A program made the position numbers and the translations under genes. Under the pieces are notes generated by a model. That model ran no database searches, had not been told where the DNA came from, and saw only the letters and a program-made list of their open reading frames with translations. A DNA stretch of 64,000 nt from Erpobdella octoculata (Eukaryota; Annelida; Clitellata; Hirudinida; Erpobdellidae), in assembly GCA_963978895.1 (NCBI GenBank), contig OZ022241.1, forward strand, positions 27,012,073 to 27,076,072. The letters run 5' to 3'. Every line of letters begins with the position of its first letter. Within the stretch, counting starts at the first letter, position 1. Below, in pieces: positions 40,083 through 50,335 of the stretch.

Positions 40083-42320
40083 TTAAGGTCTTGCCTCCGG
40101 TTCTATTCCTGTTGGAATGTGTGACAATTCCTCCGGATTGGCTTCATTATCTATATGGCTCGGAACATGGTCTCCTTGTCTATTCTCTCCATCCTCATTC
40201 TCCGTAACCCGAGGGGTTGCGTTTATGTCTTGTTCCAACATTTCTTCCTCTTCTGGGAACACAATTCTTACTGGGGCTTTCTCTCCATCACTTTTATCTT
40301 GAAGGGGCACTGGCATGTCAAATGTCTCAAACATTTCTTTAAGTGCCCAATCTAAATTCCTTTGTCTTAATTGATTTGTATGCCTTTTTGTAATCCTTCT
40401 GTCAATCTCGACTTCGTAAACCGTTTTTCCAATTCTTTTTAAAATCTTCCCTGGTATCCATTTGGGATGGTTTGGATTTTTATAATCTCTAGCGTACACC
40501 GCTTCTTGTTCTTTAAAAACTCTCGGTCTTGCCCCATTCCTTTTGTCAAACTGTCTCTTCATGCAAGACTTTTTTTCTGAATGCTTTTCGTATTTTTTAG
40601 TACTTAGTTGTAAGTCTGATAGTGGTGTTCTAATATGTCTCCCCAAAAAATTTTCTGCGGGAGATTTTTGATGTGGACTAGATGGGCATGGTGTAGATCT
40701 ATAACACAACAAAAACTTGTGCACCAATTCCTCGGTAATTCCTTCACCTTTTAGTTTTTGTATGGTTCTTTTGAAAGTATCAACAAATCTTTCTGCTTGA
40801 CCATTACTTTGTGGATGAAAAGGAGGTATTCGGATATGACTGATAAATTTTGACTGACAAAATCTTTCAAATTCCATAGAAGTAAATTGTGTTCCGTTAT
40901 CTGATACCAATGTCTTGGGAAATCCATACCGAGCAAACATTCTGTTCAGCTCGCGAATTGTCGTTGTTGAGGTAGCCGCACTCATTTGTATTATTTCTGG
41001 CCATTTTGAATATGCGTCCACAACAACCAGAAACATTGAATTCTCCATTGGTCCCGCAAAATCAATGTGAATTCTCTCCCAGGCCTGTGATGGTTCAGGC
41101 CATGGTGACAACGTGTTTTTTATAGGCATTTTAGCTGCTTTTTGACATGCATCACAGGTTTTCACCATACTTTCAATATCTCTATCGATTCCATGCCAAT
41201 ACACCGACTGTCTGGCCAGCATTTTCATTCTCGTAATTCCTGGATGACCCTGATGTAGCATCCTCAATATACGCTGTTGCAGTTTTTTTGGAATTACTGC
41301 TCTTACACCCATAAATAGAATGCCATCATGTAAAGTCAAATCAGTTGCTTTACTTTGGAATGCATTCCAGTTTGATCCAGGTTCAACTTTTGGCCAAAAT
41401 CCTTTTTTAATTATGTCACTTAACTCTCTGAGTTCAGAGTCTTCTTCTGTCATAATTTGAATATCTTTCTTACTAACAGGTAATTGTCTCATCGTATCCT
41501 CTTGTATCATTGTGATGTCTTCGTTTACACCTGCTATTATCAAATCCTCATTTCCTGTTGTTTCATCCGAGTCAGATTCGTCACTAAAATCTGATCCTGA
41601 ATATTTGGTGCCGTCGTATGGTATGGAGTTGTTATTGCCATTATTATAATCATCATCGTCACTTTCATCCTCATCATTTTGCATTTCGTTTTCAACATTC
41701 CTCTCATCTTCTTTAGTTTTGTTTTTGACGTCCAAACCGACTGTATCACTGACACCATCTTTGCATGGTTCATCTTGAGTATCCTTGTATGGTTCATCTT
41801 GAACATCTTTGCAAGGCTCATCTTGCACATCTTTGCAAGGCTCATCACCATGACCATCCTTGCATGGTTCATCTTGTACATTCTTGCATGGTTCATCTTG
41901 ACCGTCTTTTTTGTTTCCGCAACTGTTTGTGTCACCATTGAGGAGTTCAAGAAAATTCTTCCTTTCTTGCAGTGCTGCTCTGTGTGCTGCTCTGTTTTCC
42001 TCCGCCATTTTATTCAGAGCCTTCAAGTTAACTTTGACGTATTTATTGTCCTGCATCATTGAGATTAACTGAAAAAATCTTTTTTCAGTTTCTTCTTTTT
42101 CAATTCTCTTTTCAATTCTCTTTTCTTCTTTTTCTCGAGCCTCTTTTTCATGTTTTTCTTGTTTTTCTCGAGCTTCCCTCTCTTTTTCTCGAGCTTCCCT
42201 CTCAAGTTTTTCTTCTTTTTCTCGAGCATCCCTCTCAAGTTTCTCTTCTTTTTCTCGAGCTTCTTTATCAATTAGAAACTTAAGCAATTGTGCTATGTTT
42301 GAATCTTGGTCCTTTGACAT
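40083..42320 (-). CDS. Coiled-coil / acidic-repeat / integrase protein of the Gypsy derivative
   Basis: 745 codons without a stop from the first ATG (complement of 42318-42320), about 13 nt after the LTR; a TTG 12 nt upstream is unlikely to be used. Domains: Glu/Lys/Arg coiled coil (about residues 15-85, repeats of AREKEEKLE); DEPCKD repeats, seven units (142-188); an Asp/Glu/Asn/Ser-rich stretch (205-260); the integrase zinc motif H356, H359, C389, C392; catalytic D420, D474 and E510; a C-terminal DNA-binding part including PKWIPGKILKRIGKTVYEV. Integrase residues look intact. Protease, reverse transcriptase and RNase H are absent, so it would need a helper element. It joins a gag-like N-terminus directly to the integrase region. 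Confidence 0.85.
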   Translation of the reverse strand: MSKDQDSNIAQLLKFLIDKEAREKEEKLERDAREKEEKLEREAREKEREAREKQEKHEKEAREKEEKRIEKRIEKEETEKRFFQLISMMQDNKYVKVNLKALNKMAEENRAAHRAALQERKNFLELLNGDTNSCGNKKDGQDEPCKNVQDEPCKDGHGDEPCKDVQDEPCKDVQDEPYKDTQDEPCKDGVSDTVGLDVKNKTKEDERNVENEMQNDEDESDDDDYNNGNNNSIPYDGTKYSGSDFSDESDSDETTGNEDLIIAGVNEDITMIQEDTMRQLPVSKKDIQIMTEEDSELRELSDIIKKGFWPKVEPGSNWNAFQSKATDLTLHDGILFMGVRAVIPKKLQQRILRMLHQGHPGITRMKMLARQSVYWHGIDRDIESMVKTCDACQKAAKMPIKNTLSPWPEPSQAWERIHIDFAGPMENSMFLVVVDAYSKWPEIIQMSAATSTTTIRELNRMFARYGFPKTLVSDNGTQFTSMEFERFCQSKFISHIRIPPFHPQSNGQAERFVDTFKRTIQKLKGEGITEELVHKFLLCYRSTPCPSSPHQKSPAENFLGRHIRTPLSDLQLSTKKYEKHSEKKSCMKRQFDKRNGARPRVFKEQEAVYARDYKNPNHPKWIPGKILKRIGKTVYEVEIDRRITKRHTNQLRQRNLDWALKEMFETFDMPVPLQDKSDGEKAPVRIVFPEEEEMLEQDINATPRVTENEDGENRQGDHVPSHIDNEANPEELSHIPTGIEPEARP

Positions 42321-42491
42321 CCTGGTCGCCAATGTTATATCTTTATTATTCTAATTAAATGGTAATAATATAATCTACCTAAGTGGTTGCTAACACTTAC
42401 TAGATCTTTCTGGCTATAATATCTTAATATAAATTTGTTTCTTCATGATATGATTAAGAAGGAAATAGAATAAAAACTCATATATATATAC

Positions 42492-42566
<75 letters not shown>

Positions 42567-42605
42567 CATTTATACAAACATATATATATATATATATATA
42601 TAACA

Positions 42606-42930
42606 ATAACGATAACGATAACGATAAGGATAATGATAATGATAATGATAACGATAACGATAACGATAACGATAACGATAACGATAACGATAACGATAAC
42701 GATAACGATAACGATAACGATAAGGATAAGGATAAGGATAAGGATAAGGATAATGATAATGATAATGATAATGATAATGATAATGATAATGATAATGATA
42801 ATGATAACGATAACGATAACGATAACGATAAGGATAAGGATAAGGATAACGATAACGATAACGATAACGATAACGATAACGATAACGATAACGATAACGA
42901 TAACGATAACGATAACGATAATGATAATGA
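42606..42930. repeat. GATAAC/GATAAT/GATAAG hexamer array
   Basis: 325 bp of hexamer repeats in blocks of C, T and G variants. It continues the array at 38389-38463 across the Gypsy insertion and forms the 3' tail of the antisense LINE to the right. Confidence 0.93.
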
Positions 42931-44900
42931 ATCCGAGTTTTATTAAAGTGGCGTATGTTCTTCAAAAGAACTTCAAGACCACTGTAGACGTTAGGGAAAA
43001 GATTTAGTGAACAGAAATGTTTTTAGTGCTGTGTGGAAACTGGCTGAACCGGATGTAGAGATGATGTGGAAAGGGAGTTTGTTCCACATTTCAGGCCCAA
43101 TCACGTCGATGGATCTTCCGTCGAGCGTCGCGCGATGAACCGGCGGTGTAATGAGGAGGCCCCTGGATGCTGATCTGAGCCTCTGCCGACCCGTTACATT
43201 GGCTACATGAGCAAAAGACAGGCATGGAGGAGCATGGCCGTGCAGAGATTTGTGTACTATTGTGGAAATCTTGTACTCGATTCGTTGCCGAATGCGAAGC
43301 CAGTGGAGATCTTTGAGAAGTGGGGTGACATGGTCATATTTCCGAGCATTGTAGATTATTTTGGCGGCTGTGTTGATGAGAGTTTGAAGCCGATCCAGAT
43401 GACAAGAAGGAAGTCCGGCTAGAGTTGAATTTCCGTAATCAATCTTTGGAAGAACCAAGGCGGTTATGAGAATTCTCCGGGCGTCAATTGAAAGATGAGA
43501 GGAGATGCTGCGAATCTCTCTGAGAGAGGCATAGCAGGAACGGGTCGTGTTGTAGATGTGACTGGCCATAGAACAATATGAATCCAGCCTGATCCCCAGA
43601 TTACGAACACGTCTTACTAGTGGGATCAGGTCGGAGCAGATTCGAACGGCTTGGTAGGGAGAGTTGTCGAACGTCGGAAAGACGAGCACCAGATCACTTC
43701 TGTTTTGTTGGAATTCAACAGGAGACGGCTGCTGAACATCCAGCGGTCAACAGCGTCTACACATCTTGATACCTTCATGGCAAGGAAGTCCGCGTGCTCC
43801 GGTCGGCAGCGGCCGTAGACTTGTGTGTCGTCGGCGTACATGTGGCATTGGAGACCATGCGCCCTGATGACTTCCTCAAGTTCGGCTGTATATAATGTAA
43901 AAAGAAGTGGGCCCAGCACAGACCCCTGAGGTACTCCACATGTTAATGATGTCACCGCTGACGCTGATGCGCCAGAACGTATTGAGAAAGAACGTCCGGT
44001 CAAATAGGATCCGAACCATTCAAGAACGACATATATTCTTCAAACCAAATGACGCTTCGAGGCGTTTCAGTAATATGTGATGGTCAACGGTATCAAAGGC
44101 CGCTGAAAGGTCAAGCAGCACAAACAGCGACAACTCGCCGTCGCCCGCGGCTTGCAGAAGATCAGAAGACACACAAAGCACTGCGATTTCGGTGGAATGG
44201 TGACGACGATAAGCCGATTGATGAAGAGGAAAAAGATTGTATTGCTCTAGATGCGCTAAGACTCTGCTGAGTACCAGCCGCTTTAATAGCTTTGAAAAAA
44301 CTGAAAGGTTAGAAGCAGGCTGATATGAATTAACGTCGGCAGGGTCCAGGGTAGATTGTTTTTATCAACGGAGTGACGTAAGATGATTTGTATATAAGAG
44401 GGACCTTGCCATAAAGAAGAGACTTGTTAAAAAGTTTGACCAAACAGGTGCAATGAATAAGGAGATTTTCTTCAGGAGCCAGGTTGGTATGGGGTCGAGC
44501 AGACATTGTTTGTTTGGAAGGGCGAGTATGAGGCGGTTAACTTCGTCTTCTGTTGTGGGCTGAAATTTCTCCAAGAGCACTTTATATAGACTTTGCAATT
44601 GCTTGAAACAGCGGGGTTGGAGCTATGGATGACGCTACGCGAATCAATCTTTTATTTATCTATCTTTGAGGTGAAATGTTTTAGAAAATTATCCATGCTA
44701 ATTGACTGGGCAGAAGAAGTTTTTCCTCTGCCCATGATATGATTGAGAGAACACCACATTTGGTGAGGCGATATACTGTTCTTTAAAAATGTGTCCACCC
44801 AGTATGAGCTGTGCTTGGACCGTATGCATCGTCTGTAGGCTCTCTGATGCATATGCCAATTGTCTTGATCAGAAGCCGATTGTGTTTTCAGAGCTTTTAG
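42931..44900 (-). pseudogene. L2-type LINE, antisense, lacking endonuclease
   Basis: Right to left: the linker RAYRRCIRSKHSSYW (about 44840), RT start DPIPTWLLKK (about 44490), YRRHHSTE (about 44210), LLDLSAAFDTVDH (about 44120), CGVPQGSVLGP (about 43930), YADD (complement of 43827-43838) and C-terminal region with MWNKLPFHI (about 43070). Frameshifts are near 44365, 44010 and 43660. The 3' UTR can pair GTGG...CCAC around GTTCTT/AAGAAC and then runs into the GATAAY array. Confidence 0.88.
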
Positions 44901-45069
44901 AACTCAACTAAGCAGTCAAAACGACATTAAAGCCCAGAAAACGGGACAAATTGAAAGGCAGCCAGACGCCGGGCGCCTATCCTAAACGTAAACTACCTCC
45001 TTGCCAAATTTAATCAAGATCGCTCCAGCCGTTTAGATTATCTTTTATGGTCGTTGTCACAACTATCAA
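44901..45069. other. Spacer with a decayed repeat
   Basis: The phrase TTGCCAAATTTAATCAAGAT followed by CGCTCCAGCCGTTTAG is common in dispersed invertebrate repeats. No gene. Confidence 0.4.
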
Positions 45070-46134
45070 TCTATATATATAAAAGGCAACGTATGTTCAT
45101 TAATAACGCCAAAACCAATGAAGGGATTTGCACGAAATTTTACATAATAAACATTTACCACCTAACAAATAATCTCATTTATTTAAAAAAATTGTTTTGA
45201 ATGTTTTTAGAAAATTAATTTTTAGAAATATTTTATCTATGCAATTTTAGAAAATTAATTTTTAGAAATATTTTATCTATGCAATTATATCGCGGCTTAA
45301 CGAGCTTAGGGTTGCTTTCGACTTCTGTTCCGTCGTTGTTGGTTGTCGCGATTTCTCAAAATCAAAAGTGAGTATTATTTTACTTATATCAATTATATCA
45401 ATATATCAAAAGTAATATATAATATACTATATACTATACTATTATTTTTTTAATTACTGTATATCGTTCAAATGTTTTTGAATGTTTTAGAAAATTAATT
45501 TTTTTAAATATTTTCGCTATTGTATCAGAGCTATGTTTTGTTTACATTCTCTGTTTATCGTCTCGGTTTCTCGAAATCAAAGTAATTTAAAAACTTAGGC
45601 TACTATTCTTATATTATTTACTTAAGCTACTATTTTTATATTATTTAATTGTTAATTATTGTTGTGTATATATTAAATTGTAAATTGTTTCGGTCGTTGT
45701 GTGTCAGGCTATCATTATCGCTCTACCAGTCTAACCACTCTAACCAATCTAACCACTCTAACCTCTAACAGATATTATTTTGTGCTACTTTTAGTCTAAC
45801 AGATATTATTTTGTGCTTACAGACAAGAAAATTGAAAAATTTATTGTGAGTGAGTATATCAATATAACTATTAATGTATTTTAAGTATAATAGTATAACT
45901 ATTAATGCACCTTATGGAAAAACAAAAAACATTGTGTATCAGAAAGCTTTGCAATAAAATGACTGTATGTGTTTGTTGTATTTCTTTTAATTAAAAATCA
46001 AAAGTATCTGCATAAATGTTTCAATAGATGCAAAGATGCCCGGGCAAACGAGCGGTTAAGGAAACGGGAGCCAGAGAGAAAAACGATAAAAAAAACCTTT
46101 AAATTCCCCGGGCAACGCCGGGTAACCCAGCTAG
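45070..46134 (+). mobile_element. Helitron, complete non-autonomous copy, 1065 bp
   Basis: Inserted between A45069 and T46135. The 5' end is TCTATATATATAAAAGGCAA. The 3' hairpin is CCCGG (46107-46111) / CCGGG (46118-46122), loop GCAACG, then TAACCCAG and CTAG (46131-46134). The interior is AT-rich and non-coding, with repeated words (GTTTTAGAAAATTAATTTTT; CTCTAACCA) and a short purine-rich minisatellite relic near 46040. This gives the cleanest definition of both termini in the window. Confidence 0.87.
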
Positions 46135-46137
46135 TAA

Positions 46138-48098
46138 TAATTAAAACTTTAAACTTTATAGAACAGCTTTCTGATTTTCTCTCATGTACCCTCAAGCCCA
46201 AAAAACGTTTTATCGTCGCTGGAGATTTCAACATAGATCTCAACAAAAAAGACAAAATTTATTTTTTTTATCAACATGATGCAATTTTTCAGTTTTTTCC
46301 CTGTCATACAAAGAGCAACCAGAACAACAAGTACTACCTCTTCCACAATTGATAATTTATTTGTGAACTTCTCCATGGAGCACAGTTTTTCCTCAGTTAT
46401 TACTTACGATATCTCGGACCATATGCCAATTCTTCTTCCAATCGGAAACTTTCCTGAAACCCACCCTCAAGCACCGTACTTAACTCGAAACTTTTCTGAA
46501 AAAAACAAGAAGCAATTTTTAGAAACCTTAAATAATCTTGACTGGTCTCAGGTTTATAACGCTTGCAATCTTAATGAAGTTAATCTAGCCTAAAACACCT
46601 TTCAAGAAATATATCAATCTCACTATAATCTATGTTTTCAACATAAATCTACAACAAGAAAACAAAAATTTAAACAAGAATGGATGACTGACGAGCTACT
46701 TAACGCATGCAAGTTGAAATCAAAACTCTACAAGAAATTCATAAAAAATCCTAACGAAAAAAACAAAAAAGTCTTCGTAACTTTCAGAAATAAATTTAAA
46801 AAAATAAAAAATATAACTATAAAGAATTATTATCATAAAAAATTTACGAGTTACAAAAACAACTCTAGAAAAACTTGGCAAACAATTGGCTCCATCATCA
46901 ACCTCGATAACAAACAAAGTGATGACACCGACTACTTCAAACTACAAAATAATGAAAAATGTACTGATCCTTTAACAATTGCTGATTCTAACAACTACTT
47001 CTCAAACATTTGTGACCGTCTAGCAGAAAGTATTCCTCATTGCAGCTCATCTTTCAGAGACTACCTATCTACACCCAACAAGCACATCCTCGATCTTCAC
47101 CCAACGGACTCCAACGAAATAATACTTCTTACAAAATCTTAGCCAATATTTTGTCCTATATCATCAACGTCTCACTAGTTACTGGTACATTTCCTGATAA
47201 ACTTAAAATTGCAAAAATAGTCCCAATATATAAATCTGGCTGTAAATCATCTGTCTGTAATTATAGACCTATTTCATTACTGCCGTATTTTTCCAAATTA
47301 TTTAAAAAAATCGAATATATTAGGCTCTATCATTTTCTAAGTGCAAATTCAATAATTAATGATTTTCAATTTGGTTTTCGATCTGGCTATTCCAGCTACA
47401 TGCCAATAATGCAGATGTATGACCACGTCTCAAAACTTAGAAAATAATTATTTTTGTATAGGTATATTTTTTTATTTGAGCAAAGCTTTTGATACAGTGA
47501 ATCATGAAATTTTATTAAGCAAATTGCAATATTATGGTGTTCGCAATGCAGCTATTAAATGGTTTGAAAGTTACTTGTTTAATGGAAAACAATATGTTTT
47601 CTACAAACGCAGGTGTTCAACCATGAATAAAATAACTTGTGGAGTGCCCCAGGGCTCAATATTAGGTCCACTTTTGTTTATCCTTTATATTAATGATATT
47701 GTCCATTCGACAAAGTTTTTTTAAACATTTTTCTATTTGCAGATGACAATAATGCACTAGCAGCAGATAAGAATCTTAAGGACCTAATTAGTAAAACCAA
47801 TACCGAACTGAAATTAGTTTCGGACTGGTTCAAAAGTAATAAACTATCACTCAATGCAACAAAAACTAACTTCATAGCATTCCACAAACATCGCCCTATG
47901 CCTATGCCAGCAGCCTCTATAAAAAATTTTATTGAAAACTCTCGGATAATTAATGTATCTTCCACTAAGTTTCTAGGAGTATATATCAATGAATTTCTTA
48001 CATGGGATGATCATATAAGTAGTGTATGTAAAAAAGTTTCTCGCAATATTGGTGTTCTCTACAAACCTTCAAAAAATCAGCAAAGGTTTTCAGTGTAA
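46138..48098 (+). pseudogene. CR1/Jockey-group LINE ORF2, truncated at both ends
   Basis: Starts within the endonuclease (FIVAGDFNIDL near 46210, SDHMPILLP near 46415). Linker to about 47140, RT motifs NYRPISLLPYFSKLF (about 47258), FGFRSGYSS (about 47375), LSKAFDTVNHEILL (about 47475), CGVPQGSILGP (about 47640) and FADD at 47736-47747, then LGVYINEFLTWDDHI (about 47975). Breaks: frameshift near 46265, stop at 46591, frameshifts near 47140 and 47445, stop at 47722. The C-terminal end and 3' tail are missing. Confidence 0.9.
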
Positions 48099-48187
48099 AT
48101 AAAGACTTAGATAGCTATATGAACATCTTATTATAATTTTACCTCAATTTTTCAAATTTTTTTATGACATTTTCAGTTTTCTGTTCG

Positions 48188-48287
48188 GTCCCGTGTCTAA
48201 CCCAGCTGTCTATCCCAGCCCTATCACGTGACTTTGTAATGCAAGAATACTCACTGGGACAAAGCGCCGGGATAGACACGGGTCCCG
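48188..48287. repeat. About 100 bp imperfect foldback
   Basis: The left arm (CCCGTGTCTAACCC...GTCTATCCCAG) and the complement of the right arm (CCCGTGTCTATCCC...TTTGTCCCAG) match over about 33 bp with several differences. No duplication or coding content. Confidence 0.55.
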
Positions 48288-48324
48288 CCTGGGGAACCCG
48301 ACTGTTAATAAATCATCAAGTCAA

Positions 48325-48541
48325 TGCGACCGGAAGCGGGAAAGCGACCGGGAACGGGAAAGCGACCGGGAGCGGGAAAGCTACCGGGAGCGGGAAAGCT
48401 ACCGGGAGCGGGAATGCTACCGGGAACGGGAAAGCGAGCAGGAGCGGGAAAGCAAGCGGAGAAGGAAACGGGAGCAAGAGAGCCAAACATTAGAAAAACC
48501 TCTAAAAACCCCGGGCAACGCCGGGTACCCCCCCCCCCTAG
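48325..48541 (+). mobile_element. Helitron HelA 3' part, inserted in HelB
   Basis: About seven 18 bp GGGAGCGGGAAAGC-type units, then the CCCGG/CCGGG hairpin and a C-run before CTAG (48538-48541). The next bases TTACTTTTATAGCGTAA continue HelB sequence equivalent to 17417-17433, so the target lay inside a HelB copy. Confidence 0.75.
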
Positions 48542-48928
48542 TTACTTTTATAGCGTAAGCACCCTATAAGAAAAACTTTTTTTTTATAATTTTTCTCCTG
48601 AGGAGATGAAACAGGAAAACAAACTTTTTTTTTTTTTTTTTAAACAACGCATATCTCGAAAACCAAAAAAGATAAATTTTTGAAATTTGGTATCTAGATT
48701 TTTCTTAAAACTTCAAAAGACAGGTGTTTCTCAATTTTTTGAAAATATGGTTTCCAGGACATAAAATTTAGTGTGAAAAATAGGGTTATTTGTTTTTTTA
48801 AAATAACTGCTACTCAAAAACTGTAAGTGCTACAGATGCAAAAAATAGTATCTAGTATCTACTCGAGAAATAAAGATATACGTGTTTCACCAATTTTTTA
48901 TAATTTGGTTTCCAGGACTTCAAATGTA
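48542..48928 (+). mobile_element. Helitron HelB fragment
   Basis: HelB sequence equivalent to 17417-17830, with two 155 bp repeat units (GGTTTCCAGGAC at about 48750 and 48908). The 5' and 3' ends are missing. Confidence 0.75.
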
Positions 48929-48929
48929 G

Positions 48930-49177
48930 GGTGAAACAAGCAAAGGAAAAAAACGAGTTTGTCAACACAAACTTTTATTTCAAATACACTCGATTTAGAA
49001 ATACGAAATATATTCAATTTTTTTTTAAATTGAATCATGTATTGTCATCCAATATAAAGCTATGCTGAATGTTTCAGCTTCCTAGCTAGTCAAAAAGCTG
49101 ATTAAATTTTACTTGCAAGATTTGCGTACACACCCACAAACAGAGATTGTAACCTAAATAAAAGTTTGTAAAAAACG
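48930..49177 (+). repeat. Dispersed repeat R, copy 2
   Basis: Homologous to 26160-26430, same orientation, directly after HelB sequence. It ends AAAAGTTTGTAAAAAA, just before the target duplication of the SINE-like element. Confidence 0.75.
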
Positions 49178-49188
49178 AAACTTTTACT

Positions 49189-49367
49189 AACTCCGCCTTG
49201 CTTTTGCAAGCCAGTCCCAAGCCTGGAGAAAGGAGGAGGGAAAAGTTAAAAGGATCAAATTATGATCCACGACTGGTAGTACTTAGGTGCTTCTGACACA
49301 GCCGTTTCAGTCTTAAAACACTTGGTGTAAAGGACTATAAACTATTATAAAAAAAAAAAAAAAAAAA
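49189..49367 (+). mobile_element. SINE-like element, copy 2
   Basis: 179 bp, full length, in sense, flanked by AAACTTTTACT (49178-49188 and 49368-49378). It has the same hairpins and the same end CTATAAACTATTATAAAA plus poly(A) as copy 1. The first stem is altered (CTTGC/GCAAG) with pairing kept, which fits selection on structure or a conserved source. Confidence 0.88.
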
Positions 49368-49378
49368 AAACTTTTACT

Positions 49379-49835
49379 CTAAATTTTCGTCTCGAAAAAT
49401 TAAGCTCTGTTTTCTTCGAATGAACTAAAAACGCGTGGATTATTTCTTTGAAGAAATTTTGAAACTTTTTAAAATTTTCTATCTTTACTTAAATCTTGTC
49501 CAATCGTGCTGAAAAAATGTCACATTGTCGTTGACGAAAATTCGATACACCAAATCACGGCTCGAGCAATCAAGCTAGCAAACACGGTGAAAGGATTTAA
49601 TAATCACTGACTACTCGGACTACCTTGTCCACGAGGGGCACGTCGTTTTCGCCAGCGGCAGCTGCGATCGCACATTTGCCTCATTTCGAAGTGACAAAAA
49701 AGTAGTGGCGGACGAAAATCTCTATAGCTACGAATTTTTTTGCAAATTCATATTTGAATCGGGATCTGATGAAGGAATTGATGTAGGCGACTAGAACAAA
49801 TGACTGCCGTCGCATGTTTTTTTGTACAAGTTTAT
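49379..49835. other. Spacer 3' of the U1 gene
   Basis: Mixed-composition sequence rising in GC and CpG towards the right. No ORF or TE signature recognised. Confidence 0.4.
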
Positions 49836-49840
49836 TGTGT

Positions 49841-50004
49841 TAGGGAGGTGCGCGAACGCAACTCCCCGCCGTCAGAAATTACGCACCCGAGTTACCCGCA
49901 TTTGGAGTAATCGCAAGACTCAACTTGCCCACGGTGCAATGGTCGAGCCTCCTTCCGGGGCAACCGCCTTCTTGATCGCGGTCGTTCCGGTGCCAAGTAA
50001 GTAT
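49841..50004 (-). ncRNA. U1 spliceosomal snRNA gene, full length (164 nt)
   Basis: U1 base-pairs with 5' splice sites at the first step of splicing. The minus strand starts ATACTTACTTGGC. All parts are present: stem-loop I with CGACCGC/GCGGTTG pairing and the loop GATCAAGAAG (U1-70K site); stem-loop II with ATTGCAC (U1A site); stem-loop III (TGCGATTACTCCAAATGCGG); an Sm site AATTTCTGA; and stem-loop IV closed by TTCG. The length is that of U1. Position 9 is T, while most U1 RNAs have C there (ACTTACCTG), so pairing to the last exon base would change. The surroundings are more GC- and CpG-rich than the rest of the window. Either a U1 variant gene or a very recent pseudogene. Confidence 0.92.
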
Positions 50005-50328
50005 GCCCGACCGCAGCTACGCTCTCTCTTTATGCCACGCTAAGCATCTGTCGGTGTTTCGGCAAACCGACGAACAAGCAAACCCTGTGGCGTGTCGCTG
50101 CCGGGCAACGCGTTCGTCAAAACAACAACATCTGACCACAGTCAGCGAGCTCCGAGAAAAGGCCACGGCCCGAACCTGGTCAGCGACATCTAGCCGTGCT
50201 GGCAGAAATGCTTTCTAGTCGCATTGCAACTCGTCCGTTCAAGACAAGCCAGCCGGTCCGCAAGCGTTGACACCTAGAAACGCGAACCGGAAGTCGTCCA
50301 TTAAAAAACACCCGCGAGTAGTCGACCC
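50005..50328. promoter_or_regulatory. CpG-rich intergenic region between two head-to-head U1 sequences
   Basis: About 320 bp with high CpG between the U1 gene on the minus strand and the U1-like sequence on the plus strand. Position suggests snRNA promoter DNA. No PSE was identified because that motif is lineage-specific. Confidence 0.4.
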
Positions 50329-50335
50329 AACGTCG

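Larger units (their letters stand above)
38464..42605 (-). mobile_element. Gypsy-type LTR element, internally deleted, integrase-encoding
   Basis: LTRs begin TGTTATATC and end TATAACA. The right-hand LTR is 42333-42605. The left-hand one is 38464-38552 plus 39808-40005, split by an insertion. The outside flanks are ATAAC on both sides, a 5 bp duplication inside a GATAAC array. The antisense polypurine tract is at 40006-40022 (complement GAGGGGGAGG). The primer binding site TGGCGACC is next to the right LTR (complement, about 42331). Outside the TA part the LTRs differ at about two positions, so the insertion is recent. One long ORF; no protease, reverse transcriptase or RNase H. Confidence 0.9.

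Noticed and set aside
42570..43007. ORFs of Tyr-Arg/Tyr-His or Ile-Thr/Ile-Met repeats
   Set aside because: Translations of the GATAAY hexamer array.
49822..50218. Two plus-strand ORFs over the U1 region
   Set aside because: They overlap the U1 RNA on the opposite strand and have no recognisable protein content.
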